NCBI RefSeq assembly: GCF_005747095.1
Contig: NZ_SWLG01000001.1
Location: 310,001 to 374,000 of the forward strand
DNA length: 64,000 bases
DNA from: Exobacillus caeni
GTDB lineage: Bacteria > Bacillota > Bacilli > Bacillales > Guptibacillaceae
Direction: 5' to 3'
A program made the translations under genes and the position numbers. This document shows, piece after piece, positions 8,964-17,736 of the stretch. Position 1 is the first letter of the stretch. Every line of letters starts with the position of its first letter. A model generated the notes under the pieces. That model did no database searches. It had not been told where the DNA came from and saw nothing but the letters and a program-made list of their open reading frames with translations.

Positions 8964-10034
8964 TTGAAAGCTCCAAAGTATCCATGGACATTAATGATGA
9001 AAATTTATAGGGATGTGCTCCCTGAAGTGAATAAACAGTTAAAGGAATGGACTGCAGTTGCTGATCAAATTCCTGATCCGGAATTGAGAAAGCAGGCGCT
9101 GGACAGTATTAGAACCAAGACCTTTCATTGTGAAGGAGGGTCGATATACAGCATTCTTGCGGGAAAGGAAAACAAAACGGCGATCCAATTCATCGTCGCT
9201 TACCAGACGATCAGTGATTATCTAGACAATCTTTGTGATCGAAGCACTTCTTTAGATCCGGAAGACTTTCGAACCCTTCACAAATCCATGCTTGACGCGT
9301 TGACGCCTGATGCAGATACCTGCAACTATTATTGTAAACGAGAGGAACAAAATGATGGGGGGTACCTGGTTAAGCTAGTTGAAGCTTGTCAGGATGCCTT
9401 GAAAAATGTTTCCGACTTACAGGCTATCCGTCCCCATCTTATCGAACTTTGTGAATACTATTGCGACCTTCAGGTACATAAGCATGTTTTAAAAGAAGAA
9501 CGGGTGCCAAGACTGAAAGAATGGTTTGAAACACATGAGCAAAAGCTTCCCAAAATGAGCTGGAATGAATTTTCAGCCTCAGCCGGATCAACTCTCGGAA
9601 TTTTTTGCCTTGTTTCTTATTCCTTGTATAATAATGGGATGACTACAGAAGAGGCGAAGAAAATAAAAGAAGGATATTTTCCTTATGTACAGGGTTTGCA
9701 TATTTTATTGGATTATTTTGTAGATCAAGAGGAAGACAGGCAAGAAGGCGATTTGAATTTTTGTTTTTATTACCGGGATGAAGAGGAGCTTGCTAATCGA
9801 GTCGGCCACTTCATGAAGGAGGCAGATCGAAGTGTTAAGCGGCTGCCGGATTCGCAGTTTCATCGGTTGATCAATAAAGGGCTTATCGGTATTTATCTTG
9901 CTGACAGAAAAGTGATGCAGCAAAAGGATGTACGTTCGCTTGCGAGGAAGATAATCCGATTCGGAGGAAGAGCGAGCTTCTTCTTCTATTTTAACGGCTG
10001 GTTTTACCGTCGACTTCACCGTGCTTCTCAATAA
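8964..10034 (+). CDS. ytpB: Tetraprenyl-beta-curcumene synthase YtpB (DUF2600)
   Basis: A class I-type terpene synthase of the DUF2600 family that in B. subtilis cyclises heptaprenyl or related C35 diphosphate to tetraprenyl-beta-curcumene, precursor of sesquarterpenes. The aspartate-rich stretch SDYLDNLCDRS, about residues 88-98, is a likely metal/diphosphate site. The frame opens with GTG at 8946, but that lies before GGGGGAGG; the TTG at 8964, 6 nt after it (MKAPKYPWTLM), is preferred, giving 356 aa. The partner cyclase (SqhC type) is not in this window. The family is clear and the exact product is by homology. Confidence 0.92.
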   Translation: MKAPKYPWTLMMKIYRDVLPEVNKQLKEWTAVADQIPDPELRKQALDSIRTKTFHCEGGSIYSILAGKENKTAIQFIVAYQTISDYLDNLCDRSTSLDPEDFRTLHKSMLDALTPDADTCNYYCKREEQNDGGYLVKLVEACQDALKNVSDLQAIRPHLIELCEYYCDLQVHKHVLKEERVPRLKEWFETHEQKLPKMSWNEFSASAGSTLGIFCLVSYSLYNNGMTTEEAKKIKEGYFPYVQGLHILLDYFVDQEEDRQEGDLNFCFYYRDEEELANRVGHFMKEADRSVKRLPDSQFHRLINKGLIGIYLADRKVMQQKDVRSLARKIIRFGGRASFFFYFNGWFYRRLHRASQ

Positions 10035-10112
10035 ATACAATTTCATAATAATTTCCTGAATGAGAGAAAAGATAAGTATAGCTTATTAATTCTATTAAAG
10101 GAGTTTTCTCTC

Positions 10113-10418
10113 ATGGATAAAAAAAGATATTATATTGCAGTCGGTTCCGGTGAGATTCTTGAAGACAAAACAGCATCCAGCTTTGAATTTGAAATCGAGG
10201 CAACGGAAGAAGACATAATCAGGTTGCGGGAGCTATTTGATGAAGCTGACCGTGATAGCAGGTTTTCTTTATACCGAGCTCACGTTCCGGGAATTGGTTA
10301 TCATGAAGACAAAAACAACGATGATTATGACAGGCATATAAAAGAGGTTTATGGCATGCTCCATGAGCTCGGAACACCTGAAACAAAAAGCCATATCGAC
10401 AGTATGGATATTTTATAA
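10113..10418 (+). CDS. Conserved hypothetical acidic protein
   Basis: A 101-aa soluble, acidic protein: MDKKRYYIAVGSGEILEDKT, then an alpha-helical acidic region (EATEEDIIRLRELFDEADRD) and a C-terminal segment with YHEDKNNDDYDRHIKEVY. It has no signal peptide or membrane span. Shine-Dalgarno AAAGGAG precedes the ATG. I recall similar short Bacillus proteins annotated only as 'hydrolase' without evidence and assign no function. It follows ytpB at 78 nt and is closed by a hairpin, so it is probably its own unit or the tail of the ytpA-ytpB unit. Confidence 0.8.
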   Translation: MDKKRYYIAVGSGEILEDKTASSFEFEIEATEEDIIRLRELFDEADRDSRFSLYRAHVPGIGYHEDKNNDDYDRHIKEVYGMLHELGTPETKSHIDSMDIL

Positions 10419-10427
10419 CGGTATAAT

Positions 10428-10468
10428 CAAAGTTGGCGGTCCTATTTAGCTCCGGATCGCCAACTTTG
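10428..10468 (+). terminator. Hairpin after the 101-aa gene
   Basis: CAAAGTTGGCG (10428-10438) and CGCCAACTTTG (10458-10468) form an 11-bp stem just after the stop codon. No T-run follows, so efficient intrinsic termination is uncertain. Confidence 0.5.
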
Positions 10469-10537
10469 CGTTGTTAGAGAAGTATAACGAAAAATAAAAT
10501 CAGAAATCGCTGCCCTGTTTTGCCAAAAAGAGCAAAA

Positions 10538-10567
10538 GAAAAAGGCGTATACACCAACTACACACCT
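10538..10567 (-). terminator. Terminator of the mnmL-mnmM operon
   Basis: On the minus strand a 9-bp stem (AGGTGTGTA with TATACGCCT, two G-U pairs) is followed by TTTTTC, 35 nt after the mnmM stop. Confidence 0.75.
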
Positions 10568-10601
10568 TCATATTTCCACTTGCTCTGCAAAAGATGAGAG
10601 C

Positions 10602-11174
10602 CTACCTTTTTTCAATCGCAATGATAAAAGGGGGATCGTTTTTTTGGTTTATAAAGTTATATTGCAATACATGGTAGTTTTTTTGGTCAAGACTCATAGC
10701 ATACTTTAACACCTTGTCTTTTTCAACTTTTCCTTCCGGATGGCCGGAGTATATGACAAGAATTAGAATGCTTACTTTTGCCATTATTTCAAGCAGCTGT
10801 TCTACTGCTTTGAGGGTTGAAGCAGGGGAGGTCACTACCTCTTTATCTCCTCCCGGGAGGTAGCCTAGATTAAAAATGGCGGCTTTTACTCTTCCGTGAT
10901 GGACTTCAGGGATTTCCGCTTTAATGGAAGCATGGCTTGCATGGACCAGTGTGACTTGATTATTTTCGTTATGTTCCCTTAGCTTTTTTCCCGTATTTTC
11001 AATTGCCTGTTCTTGTATATCGAAACCGAATATACTTCCTGATTTGCCGACTTTTTTAGCAAGATATAATGTGTCGTTTCCGTTTCCGCATGTGGCATCC
11101 ACCGCAGTATCGCCTTCCTGCAAGAATTCATCTAATAAAAAACGTGCAAAAGGCAGAATTCCTTTCAGTTTCAT
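10602..11174 (-). CDS. mnmM: tRNA nm5(s2)U methyltransferase MnmM (YtqB)
   Basis: A 190-aa class I SAM-dependent methyltransferase. Motif I is VDATCGNGNDTLYLA near residue 24, followed by FGFDIQEQA (ribose-binding acid) and IFNLGYLPGGDK. This is the YtqB family, recently assigned as MnmM, which methylates 5-aminomethyl-2-thiouridine at the tRNA wobble position in Gram-positive bacteria that lack MnmC. Its ATG shares one base with the stop codon of the upstream mnmL (TAATG), so the two are translationally coupled. The family is secure; the reaction rests on published homologues as I recall them. Confidence 0.9.
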   Translation of the reverse strand: MKLKGILPFARFLLDEFLQEGDTAVDATCGNGNDTLYLAKKVGKSGSIFGFDIQEQAIENTGKKLREHNENNQVTLVHASHASIKAEIPEVHHGRVKAAIFNLGYLPGGDKEVVTSPASTLKAVEQLLEIMAKVSILILVIYSGHPEGKVEKDKVLKYAMSLDQKNYHVLQYNFINQKNDPPFIIAIEKR

Positions 11175-12130
11175 TATCGATTCACCTCGTGAAACTTCCC
11201 CTGCCAGCTGTCTCGGCGCTTCAACTCATCTTCAATTCCATTAAGTACCTTCCATTTGTTCATGCTCCACATTGGACCGATAAGCAATTCAGGAGGTCCG
11301 TCACCGGTAATACGATGAACAACCATTTCAGAAGGCAATAACTCCAATTGGTCTGCAACAGTGTTAACATAACTCTCATAATCAAGGAATTCAACGAGTC
11401 CCTTTTCATACTGTTTAACCATTGCGGTGTTTTTGAGAAGGTGCAGCAGGTGTATTTTAATCCCCTGTACATCAAGTTTTGCAACTTCTCTGGCAGTTTC
11501 CACCATCATTTCAGGTGTCTCACCGGGCAGGCCATTAATAATGTGAGATACGACTTGAATGCCATGTTTTCGGAGTTTTTCAACCCCTTCTTTGTAACAC
11601 TGATAGTCGTGGGCTCGATTGATAAGGTCTGCGGTTTTTTCATGGACGGTTTGCAGTCCCAATTCTACGATCAAAAAAGTCCGTTCATTTAGTTCAGCTA
11701 AATAATCAACCACATCGTCTGGCAGGCAATCTGGCCTGGTAGCGATCGAAAGACCCACAACACCTGGCTGTTTCAAAATTATTTCATACTTTTCCCGTAG
11801 TTCTTCCACAGGAGCGTATGTGTTTGTGTAAGCTTGAAAATAACCCAGGTACATAGCATCCTTCCACTTTTTGTGGGTGCGTTCTTTGATCACATTGAAC
11901 TGGGTGACCAGGTCATCCCTGCGATCGCCGGCAAAATCGCCTGAACCGCTTGCGCTGCAAAACGTACACCCACCATGGGCAACATTGCCGTCCCTGTTCG
12001 GGCAATCAAAGCCACCATCAAGAGGCACCTTGAATACTTTGTGGCCAAATGTTTTTCGTAAATATGCATTAAAAGAAAAATATCGTTTCTCGCCGTAATA
12101 GGCTGGAATTTGCTTTGTTTCTAAATTCAT
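11174..12130 (-). CDS. mnmL: Radical SAM protein MnmL (YtqA)
   Basis: A 318-aa radical SAM enzyme of the TIGR01212/YtqA family. The [4Fe-4S] cysteines lie near residue 43 in DCPNRDGNVAHGGCTFCSA. GLSIATRPDCLPDDV and GLPGETPEMM are further radical-SAM features. YtqA has been linked with MnmM to an alternative route for completing the mnm5s2U wobble modification in Gram-positive bacteria. Shine-Dalgarno AAAGGAG lies about 10 nt before the ATG. It is first in the two-gene operon and overlaps mnmM by one base. Its exact chemistry is not readable from sequence. Confidence 0.88.
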   Translation of the reverse strand: MNLETKQIPAYYGEKRYFSFNAYLRKTFGHKVFKVPLDGGFDCPNRDGNVAHGGCTFCSASGSGDFAGDRRDDLVTQFNVIKERTHKKWKDAMYLGYFQAYTNTYAPVEELREKYEIILKQPGVVGLSIATRPDCLPDDVVDYLAELNERTFLIVELGLQTVHEKTADLINRAHDYQCYKEGVEKLRKHGIQVVSHIINGLPGETPEMMVETAREVAKLDVQGIKIHLLHLLKNTAMVKQYEKGLVEFLDYESYVNTVADQLELLPSEMVVHRITGDGPPELLIGPMWSMNKWKVLNGIEDELKRRDSWQGKFHEVNR

Positions 12131-12319
12131 TTCATGCCTTCTCCTTTCAGTGTATGCAGTACTTTTTTAGAGAAATAAAAGGCCGTGGCATACAAATGAA
12201 TTTTAGCATGACCCAAACGTTTCTCCAAATAATGCCGGAAAGACTATTCCTTGTTTTGCTATCCTCACTAATCGGGTATTGAATAAATATAAAGACATTA
12301 ATTAGAGGTGGTGAAAAAA

Positions 12320-12553
12320 ATGGGAGAAAAAGATAAAAACCTTCCTCCTCGAAAACGAGACACAAAGGAAAGAATGGACAATCCTGAACAGTATCCGACA
12401 GATAAAGAAAGCATGTTCGACCGTGATGACAGCGAGTTAAACGTTGATCCGATTCCTTTAGAGGATGTAAAAGAAGAGCAACGCGAAGAAGAAGACGGAG
12501 AAATTATAAAAGATACTTCTTCTTCTGAGAAAAAGTATAAAAGTGATGAATAG
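12320..12553 (+). CDS. Small highly charged acidic protein, unknown
   Basis: A 77-aa, very hydrophilic protein (MGEKDKNLPPRKRDTKERMD) with a basic N-terminus and an acidic C-terminal half (EDVKEEQREEEDGEIIKD), probably disordered. The frame can open with GTG at 12308, but AGAGGTGG lies there, 8 nt before the ATG at 12320, so the latter is used. A strong terminator follows directly, making it a single-gene unit. I do not recognise it; no function is suggested. Confidence 0.7.
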   Translation: MGEKDKNLPPRKRDTKERMDNPEQYPTDKESMFDRDDSELNVDPIPLEDVKEEQREEEDGEIIKDTSSSEKKYKSDE

Positions 12554-12557
12554 ACTA

Positions 12558-12588
12558 AAGCATGCCGGAAAGGCATGCTTTTTTTACT
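12558..12588 (+). terminator. Terminator after the 77-aa acidic protein gene
   Basis: AAGCATGCC and GGCATGCTT pair as a 9-bp stem around a short loop, followed by seven T. Confidence 0.92.
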
Positions 12589-12605
12589 GTATAGGAAAGG
12601 TTAAC

Positions 12606-12695
12606 TTTTTAGCAAAGGAAGTTGTCTGACGCCGCTGGCAAGTCAAAGAATACTGGTAAGGGCAACTACACCTCCGACTTCCTTAAAAGGCTTGC
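12606..12695 (+). repeat. Interspersed repeat family A, copy 1
   Basis: About 90 bp with imperfect inverted ends (AAGGAAGT near 12615 and ACTTCCTT near 12678). The right half contains GGGCAACTACACCTCCGACT, which reappears with few changes at 40300-40325; the left half (TTAGCAAAGGA... AAGT.AAAG) reappears at 61526-61565. It lies in a gap with no gene. Confidence 0.6.
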
Positions 12696-12816
12696 CCATC
12701 AAATAGATGAGTTTTTTTATGCGCTTCAGGGGTAAAAAAATATTGCATCTTAACAGAAAAAGGAATAAAATCAGTTTGGTGAAATTTTGAGGCTCGAAAT
12801 AGTAGGAGGTATGTTC

Positions 12817-14022
12817 ATGCCGAAGGCTCTCTGGCTCTTGTTGATCGGTATGGTTATTAACGTTACAGGTGGGTCTTTTTTATGGCCGCTGAATACAATA
12901 TATATTCATGAACATTTAGGCAAGTCCCTTTCTTTTGCGGGGCTAATTTTAATGTGTAACGCAGCAGCAGGAATCGCAGGTAATCTTATTGGAGGTTATT
13001 TATTTGATGAAATCGGCGGTTACCGCTCGATTTTAATAGGTACGTTTATGGTGATGTGCTCGGCTTTCATACTGGTGTTTTTTCATGATTTAAGTTCGTA
13101 TATCATCGTCTTGATTGCCCTTGGACTTGGTTCTGGCATGACTTTTCCTTCCATGTATGCAATGGCGGGAGCTGTGTGGCCTGAAGGAGGCAGAAAGGCA
13201 TTCAACAGAGTTTACGTTGCTCAGAACCTTGGTGTAGCGCTCGGAGCTGCACTTGGCGGTATGCTTGCTTCTTATAAGTTTGAACTTGTTTTTCTCGGAA
13301 ATGGAATGATGTATTTCATATTTTTAATGATCGTTTTGTTCGGGTTTAAGGGAATGGAAAAGGATGTGCACCTTGCCGCTAGAAAGAGCAACATCTTTAA
13401 CCAGGACACAATGATAAGGAATAAAAGGAAATTTAATAGCCTGTTAATTTTGTGTGTCGGATTTTTGCTGTGCTGGATCGCGTATGTACAATGGCAATCC
13501 ACCATTTCAGCATATACACAAGAAATCGGGATCAGCTTAAAGCATTACAGTTTATTATGGACGATAAATGGCGCGCTAATCGTAATAGGTCAGCCTTTTA
13601 TAGCATTTTTTGTAAGGAAATGGTTCCACACGATTAAAACACAAATAATCGCTGGAATCTTCCTGTTTGTCGCATCACTGGCAGTTGTAGCCAATGCCGA
13701 AGTATTTGGGGCTTTTGTAGCTGCAATGATAATTTTAACGTTTGGAGAAATGTTTGTCTGGCCGGCGGTTCCAACTGCAGCCCATGAACTTGCACCTGAA
13801 GGAAGAGCAGGATTTTATCAGGGGATTGTCAATAGTGTCGGAACTGCTGGCAGAATGATCGGTCCTTTGTTTGGAGGTATTCTTGTCGACCTTTATGGCA
13901 TGACCGCTTTGTTTACGGTATTAATGGGTCTTGTGCTTATCGGTGTAATTACAACAGTCCTGTATGATCGGGGGATTCGCAGGGAAGAGGCTTCCTATCC
14001 AGCTGTCACTGCATCTGAATAA
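12817..14022 (+). CDS. yttB: MFS transporter YttB
   Basis: A 401-aa major facilitator permease with about 12 hydrophobic helices. The N-terminus MPKALWLLLIGMVINVTGGS and the loop WPLNTIYIHEHLGKSLSFAG match what I recall of B. subtilis YttB. GGYLFDEIGGYRS after helix 2 is the MFS loop 2-3 signature (G-x-x-x-D-x-x-G-x-R). An ATG ten codons earlier is rejected because AGGAGG lies between the two, 7 nt before the ATG at 12817. It sits upstream of the leuS leader with no clear terminator between. Substrate unknown; probably drug or metabolite efflux. Confidence 0.87.
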   Translation: MPKALWLLLIGMVINVTGGSFLWPLNTIYIHEHLGKSLSFAGLILMCNAAAGIAGNLIGGYLFDEIGGYRSILIGTFMVMCSAFILVFFHDLSSYIIVLIALGLGSGMTFPSMYAMAGAVWPEGGRKAFNRVYVAQNLGVALGAALGGMLASYKFELVFLGNGMMYFIFLMIVLFGFKGMEKDVHLAARKSNIFNQDTMIRNKRKFNSLLILCVGFLLCWIAYVQWQSTISAYTQEIGISLKHYSLLWTINGALIVIGQPFIAFFVRKWFHTIKTQIIAGIFLFVASLAVVANAEVFGAFVAAMIILTFGEMFVWPAVPTAAHELAPEGRAGFYQGIVNSVGTAGRMIGPLFGGILVDLYGMTALFTVLMGLVLIGVITTVLYDRGIRREEASYPAVTASE

Positions 14023-14065
14023 AACGGGTATAACTTGTGAAACGATGGAAATAATGAGAAATATC

Positions 14066-14094
14066 TTGACATTTAAAACGCTTATTCATACAAT
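14066..14094 (+). promoter_or_regulatory. Sigma-A promoter of the leuS leader
   Basis: TTGACA (14066-14071), 17-nt spacer and TACAAT (14089-14094). It lies just upstream of the T-box stem I region. Confidence 0.85.
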
Positions 14095-14119
14095 ACTTTA
14101 TAACAACTTGTTATGTCTA

Positions 14120-14372
14120 ATAGCAGTGACAAGGAGTAGTAGTAAAGAAGCAGTACTAGAGAGTTAACGGCTGGTGGAAGTTGACACTGATTTTCTTTAT
14201 GAACTCGCCTTTGAGCTACCTGGTATGAACGAAAAGTAGTATCGGGCGTTTTCCGCGTTAAGGATTAAAGTGAGCACAGTTTATTTATGTGCTAATCCGG
14301 GTGGTACCGCGGGTATTTGATTTGTTTATCAACCTCTCGTCCCTGACAGAAGTCAGTGGCGGGAGGTTTTTT
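14120..14372 (+). promoter_or_regulatory. T-box riboswitch (leucine) upstream of leuS
   Basis: Stem I begins near the conserved AGTAGTAAAGAAG and GGTGGAAG. The likely specifier loop reads GAACTCGCC with CTC (leucine) as specifier codon. The T-box sequence GGGTGGTACCGCGG is at 14299-14312. The terminator is a long G+C-rich hairpin (arms AACCTCTCG... and ...GGGAGGTT, 14331-14367) with six T. Uncharged tRNA-Leu should stabilise the antiterminator and allow leuS transcription. Type and target are clear; the specifier is my reading of the loop. Confidence 0.94.
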
Positions 14373-14423
14373 AATTGATTTTATCCAGGAATCGTTGAAT
14401 GAGGCAATTTTGCTCTCCTGGGC

Positions 14424-14484
14424 GACTATCTGTATGAACGATATCTTACAAGCGAGCTTGACGAAACCGTACATACAGGTAGTC
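14424..14484 (+). other. Inverted repeat in the leuS leader after the T-box terminator
   Basis: A 17-nt arm at 14424-14440 and its complement at 14468-14484 match at 15 of 17 positions. The 27-nt loop contains a smaller inverted repeat (AAGC-GA-GCTT). It lies within the 260 nt between the T-box terminator and the leuS start and has no T-run, so it is not a classic terminator. Function unknown. Confidence 0.6.
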
Positions 14485-14633
14485 TTATCGCTTACGTTCT
14501 TACAAAAAAGGTTTAGTCATCTTTTTTTATAGGAGAGTAAAGATGATTCGCTTCGTGGTATAAATTTTCAGTTAATGCATTGGTGTAAAAAAAGTTTAAT
14601 TCAAAAGTAGTGTGAAGGAAGGAGCGGTTTACG

Positions 14634-17051
14634 ATGGCCTTTGATCATAAAAGCATCGAAAAAAAATGGCAGCAATATTGGGAGAAAAACGAAACGTTCA
14701 AAACAGACAGCGACGCTTCGGGAGAAAAAGTATATATCTTAGACATGTTTCCTTATCCGTCTGGAGCAGGGTTGCATGTAGGGCATCCTGAAGGGTATAC
14801 GGCAACAGATATTCTATCCCGCATGAAGCGCATGCAGGGATACAATGTGCTACATCCGATGGGTTGGGATGCATTCGGCTTGCCGGCTGAACAGTATGCC
14901 TTAGATACAGGGAACAACCCGAGAGATTTCACACAAAAAAATATCGAGACTTTCAAAAGGCAAATCAAAGAACTTGGTTTTTCCTATGATTGGGACCGGG
15001 AAATTAATACTACGGACCCAAACTATTATAAATGGACACAATGGATTTTCACAAAGCTGTATGAAAAAGGACTTGCATATGTGGATGAGGTTCCGGTTAA
15101 CTGGTGTCCTGCTTTAGGAACAGTACTTGCTAACGAAGAAGTGATCGACGGTAAAAGTGAACGTGGCGGCCATCCTGTCATCCGAAAACCAATGCGACAA
15201 TGGGTTTTGAAAATTACGGAATATGCTGATCGCTTGCTTGAAGATTTAGAAGATGTTGAGTGGTCTGAGAGCATTAAAGAAATGCAGCGGAACTGGATCG
15301 GGCGTTCGGAGGGTGCTGAAATCACGTTTAAAATCGATGGGTATGAAGAAGGAATCACTGTATTCACTACCCGTCCTGATACATTGTTTGGTGCAACCTA
15401 TATGGTACTTGCTCCAGAACATCCGCTTGTCGATAAAATAAGAACCGAAAACCAGAGTGAAGAAGTCGAGGCATATAGGCAAAAGGTCCAGAGCAAAAGC
15501 GATCTTGAGCGAACTGAGCTTTCAAAAGAAAAAACAGGCGTGTTCACAGGGGCATATGCAATTAATCCGGTGAATAACGAAAAAGTTCCCGTCTGGATCG
15601 CTGACTATGTATTAATGAGTTATGGTACTGGAGCGATCATGGCCGTTCCGGCGCATGATGAACGCGATTATGAGTTTGCAACAAAATTTGACCTGCCTAT
15701 CAAAGAAGTTGTGGCAGGGGGCGATATATCGAAAGAAGCTTATACAGAAGACGGAGAGCTTGTAAATTCTGAATTCTTGGACGGCTTGCGAAAGGACGAA
15801 GCCATTAAGAAGATGATCGAATGGCTTGAGGAAAATAACAAAGGTACGAAGAAAGTGACATATCGCCTTCGCGATTGGCTGTTTAGCCGCCAGCGTTATT
15901 GGGGAGAGCCGATTCCGATCATTCACTGGGAAGATGGCACGATGACAGCCGTGCCAGAAGAGCAGCTTCCTATAACACTTCCGGAAACAAACGAGATCAA
16001 GCCGTCAGGAACAGGGGAATCTCCTCTTGCAAATATCGATGAATGGGTAAATGTGACCGATCCTGATACTGGAATGAAAGGGCGCCGAGAAACGAATACG
16101 ATGCCGCAGTGGGCGGGAAGCTGCTGGTACTATCTACGCTTTATCGATCCTCATAACAACGAGGCCCTTGCTTCTGAAAAATTGTTAAACGAATGGCTTC
16201 CGGTCGATACGTATATCGGTGGTGCAGAACATGCCGTCCTTCATTTGCTTTATGCCCGCTTCTGGCATAAAGTATTGTATGATATCGGAGTTGTTCCAAC
16301 GAAAGAGCCGTTCCAGCGTTTGTATAACCAGGGGATGATCCTTGGTGAAAACAACGAGAAAATGAGTAAGTCAAAAGGAAACGTTGTAAACCCTGATACA
16401 ATCGTTGAAAGCCATGGTGCCGATACACTGCGTCTTTATGAAATGTTCATGGGGCCTTTCGAAGGTTCGATCGCATGGTCTGAAAACGGACTTGAAGGAG
16501 CAAGAAGGTTCCTTGACCGAATCTGGCGCTTATTCGTTAACGAAGATGGCTCATTAACTGAAAAGGTTACAGACGAAAACGGAACGGAAAATTTTGAGCG
16601 GACCTATCACCAAACCGTGAAAAAAGTAACAGAAGATTATGAGGAACTACGCTTTAATGTAGGTATTTCTCAATTAATGGTGTTCATTAATGATGCTTAT
16701 AAACAAGAAAAACTTCCAAAGGCATTTATGGAAGGGTTTGTAAAACTACTTTCACCGGTAGCTCCACATATCAGTGAAGAATTATGGTCGTTGTTAGGAC
16801 ATGACGGAACAATTGCTTATGAACCATGGCCAACATTTGATGAAGAAAAACTTGTTGAGAATGAAGTGGAAATTGTTGTTCAGATAAATGGAAAAGTCCG
16901 TGCGAAAATCTCCATTCCGGCCGACGCAACGAGAGAACAAATGCAAGAAGTTGCAATGGAGGAAGAAACAATTAAATCCCAGCTAGAAGGAAAAACAGTC
17001 CGAAAAGTAATCGCTGTTCCTGGTAAGCTTGTTAATATTGTTGCCAATTAG
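14634..17051 (+). CDS. leuS: Leucyl-tRNA synthetase
   Basis: Charges tRNA-Leu with leucine in the cytosol. The 805-aa class Ia synthetase has the HIGH-type motif as [15 protein letters not shown] near residue 41 and the KMSKS motif in [12 protein letters not shown]. Between them the CP1 editing domain includes [19 protein letters not shown] (core TTRPDTLFG). The length equals the usual Bacillus LeuRS. AAGGAAGGAG precedes the ATG. Expression is controlled by the T-box leader, and a terminator follows at once. The identification is certain. Confidence 0.99.
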   Translation: MAFDHKSIEKKWQQYWEKNETFKTDSDASGEKVYILDMFPYPSGAGLHVGHPEGYTATDILSRMKRMQGYNVLHPMGWDAFGLPAEQYALDTGNNPRDFTQKNIETFKRQIKELGFSYDWDREINTTDPNYYKWTQWIFTKLYEKGLAYVDEVPVNWCPALGTVLANEEVIDGKSERGGHPVIRKPMRQWVLKITEYADRLLEDLEDVEWSESIKEMQRNWIGRSEGAEITFKIDGYEEGITVFTTRPDTLFGATYMVLAPEHPLVDKIRTENQSEEVEAYRQKVQSKSDLERTELSKEKTGVFTGAYAINPVNNEKVPVWIADYVLMSYGTGAIMAVPAHDERDYEFATKFDLPIKEVVAGGDISKEAYTEDGELVNSEFLDGLRKDEAIKKMIEWLEENNKGTKKVTYRLRDWLFSRQRYWGEPIPIIHWEDGTMTAVPEEQLPITLPETNEIKPSGTGESPLANIDEWVNVTDPDTGMKGRRETNTMPQWAGSCWYYLRFIDPHNNEALASEKLLNEWLPVDTYIGGAEHAVLHLLYARFWHKVLYDIGVVPTKEPFQRLYNQGMILGENNEKMSKSKGNVVNPDTIVESHGADTLRLYEMFMGPFEGSIAWSENGLEGARRFLDRIWRLFVNEDGSLTEKVTDENGTENFERTYHQTVKKVTEDYEELRFNVGISQLMVFINDAYKQEKLPKAFMEGFVKLLSPVAPHISEELWSLLGHDGTIAYEPWPTFDEEKLVENEVEIVVQINGKVRAKISIPADATREQMQEVAMEEETIKSQLEGKTVRKVIAVPGKLVNIVAN

Positions 17052-17058
17052 AGAAAGA

Positions 17059-17091
17059 GAAGCATCCGTTCTAAGATGGATGCTTCTTTTG
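17059..17091 (+). terminator. leuS terminator
   Basis: GAAGCATCC (17059-17067) and GGATGCTTC (17078-17086) form a 9-bp stem followed by TTTTG. Confidence 0.9.
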
Positions 17092-17200
17092 TTTGGGAAG
17101 GCGAACGCTTCCATTGTTTTGGTTTAAGTAATATTCTGTATGCATTTAAATGGTCATTTTAAATGAAATAATGTTAATAAGTGGATATAGAGAATTCTTG

Positions 17201-17214
17201 TGTAAACGCTTGAA
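17201..17214 (+). promoter_or_regulatory. cre-like site upstream of ytwF
   Basis: TGTAAACGCTTGAA fits the CcpA cre consensus TGWAARCGYTWNCW at 13 of 14 positions, 85 nt before the ytwF start. Binding is inferred from the match only. Confidence 0.4.
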
Positions 17215-17298
17215 ATAAGTTACCATTGTGAAGGATTATTTATTTTTAAGTAAACCTATTAGGAATATTTAATAGATGGAATGCAGGAGGCGTTTTTC

Positions 17299-17607
17299 AT
17301 GAGCGAAGAGGTTAAAGTAATCACCCCAAAAGAAGTAGAAAACTTGTTAGACGAAGGAAAAACAATTTCTCTAATCGATGTAAGGGAAGACGAAGAGGTT
17401 GCGGAAGGGACAATTCCTGGAGCTAAACATATTCGTCTTGGGACAATTCCTGAACGCCTTGAAGAAATAAATAAAAACGAAGAACATATTATCGTGTGCC
17501 GTTCCGGCAGGAGAAGTGAGCATGCATGTGATTATTTACAGGAACAGGGCTTCAATGTAAGAAACATGGTTGGCGGAATGATGAAGTGGGAAGGCGATGT
17601 TAAGTAG
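17299..17607 (+). CDS. ytwF: Rhodanese-like protein YtwF
   Basis: A 102-aa single rhodanese domain, probably transferring sulfane sulfur. The active-site loop CRSGRRSEHA carries the catalytic cysteine. LIDVREDEEVAEGTIPGAKHI (core DVREDEEVAEG) is the CH2A region. The frame opens at 17281, but AGGAGG at 17285-17290 lies 8 nt before the ATG at 17299, which is the start. It follows leuS as in B. subtilis and is ended by the hairpin that also covers the cse60 ribosome-binding site. A cre-like site lies upstream. Confidence 0.9.
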   Translation: MSEEVKVITPKEVENLLDEGKTISLIDVREDEEVAEGTIPGAKHIRLGTIPERLEEINKNEEHIIVCRSGRRSEHACDYLQEQGFNVRNMVGGMMKWEGDVK

Positions 17608-17691
17608 TCTTAAGTAAAATCAAGTGATAAAGATAGTCCTTGTCGAAAGAAAGTAGATTATTCCCCTTTAACTTACAAATTTCGTCAAAGG

Positions 17692-17736
17692 AAAAAACAC
17701 CTCCGGGTTGTATTAACAATCAGGAGGTGTTTTTTT
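17692..17736 (+). terminator. Terminator of ytwF that contains the cse60 Shine-Dalgarno
   Basis: AACACCTCC (17696-17704) pairs with GGAGGTGTT (17723-17731) across an 18-nt loop, followed by a T-run. The 3' arm is also the AGGAGGTG ribosome-binding site of cse60 and the T-run is its spacer, so any read-through transcript would have this site locked in the stem. Confidence 0.85.
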
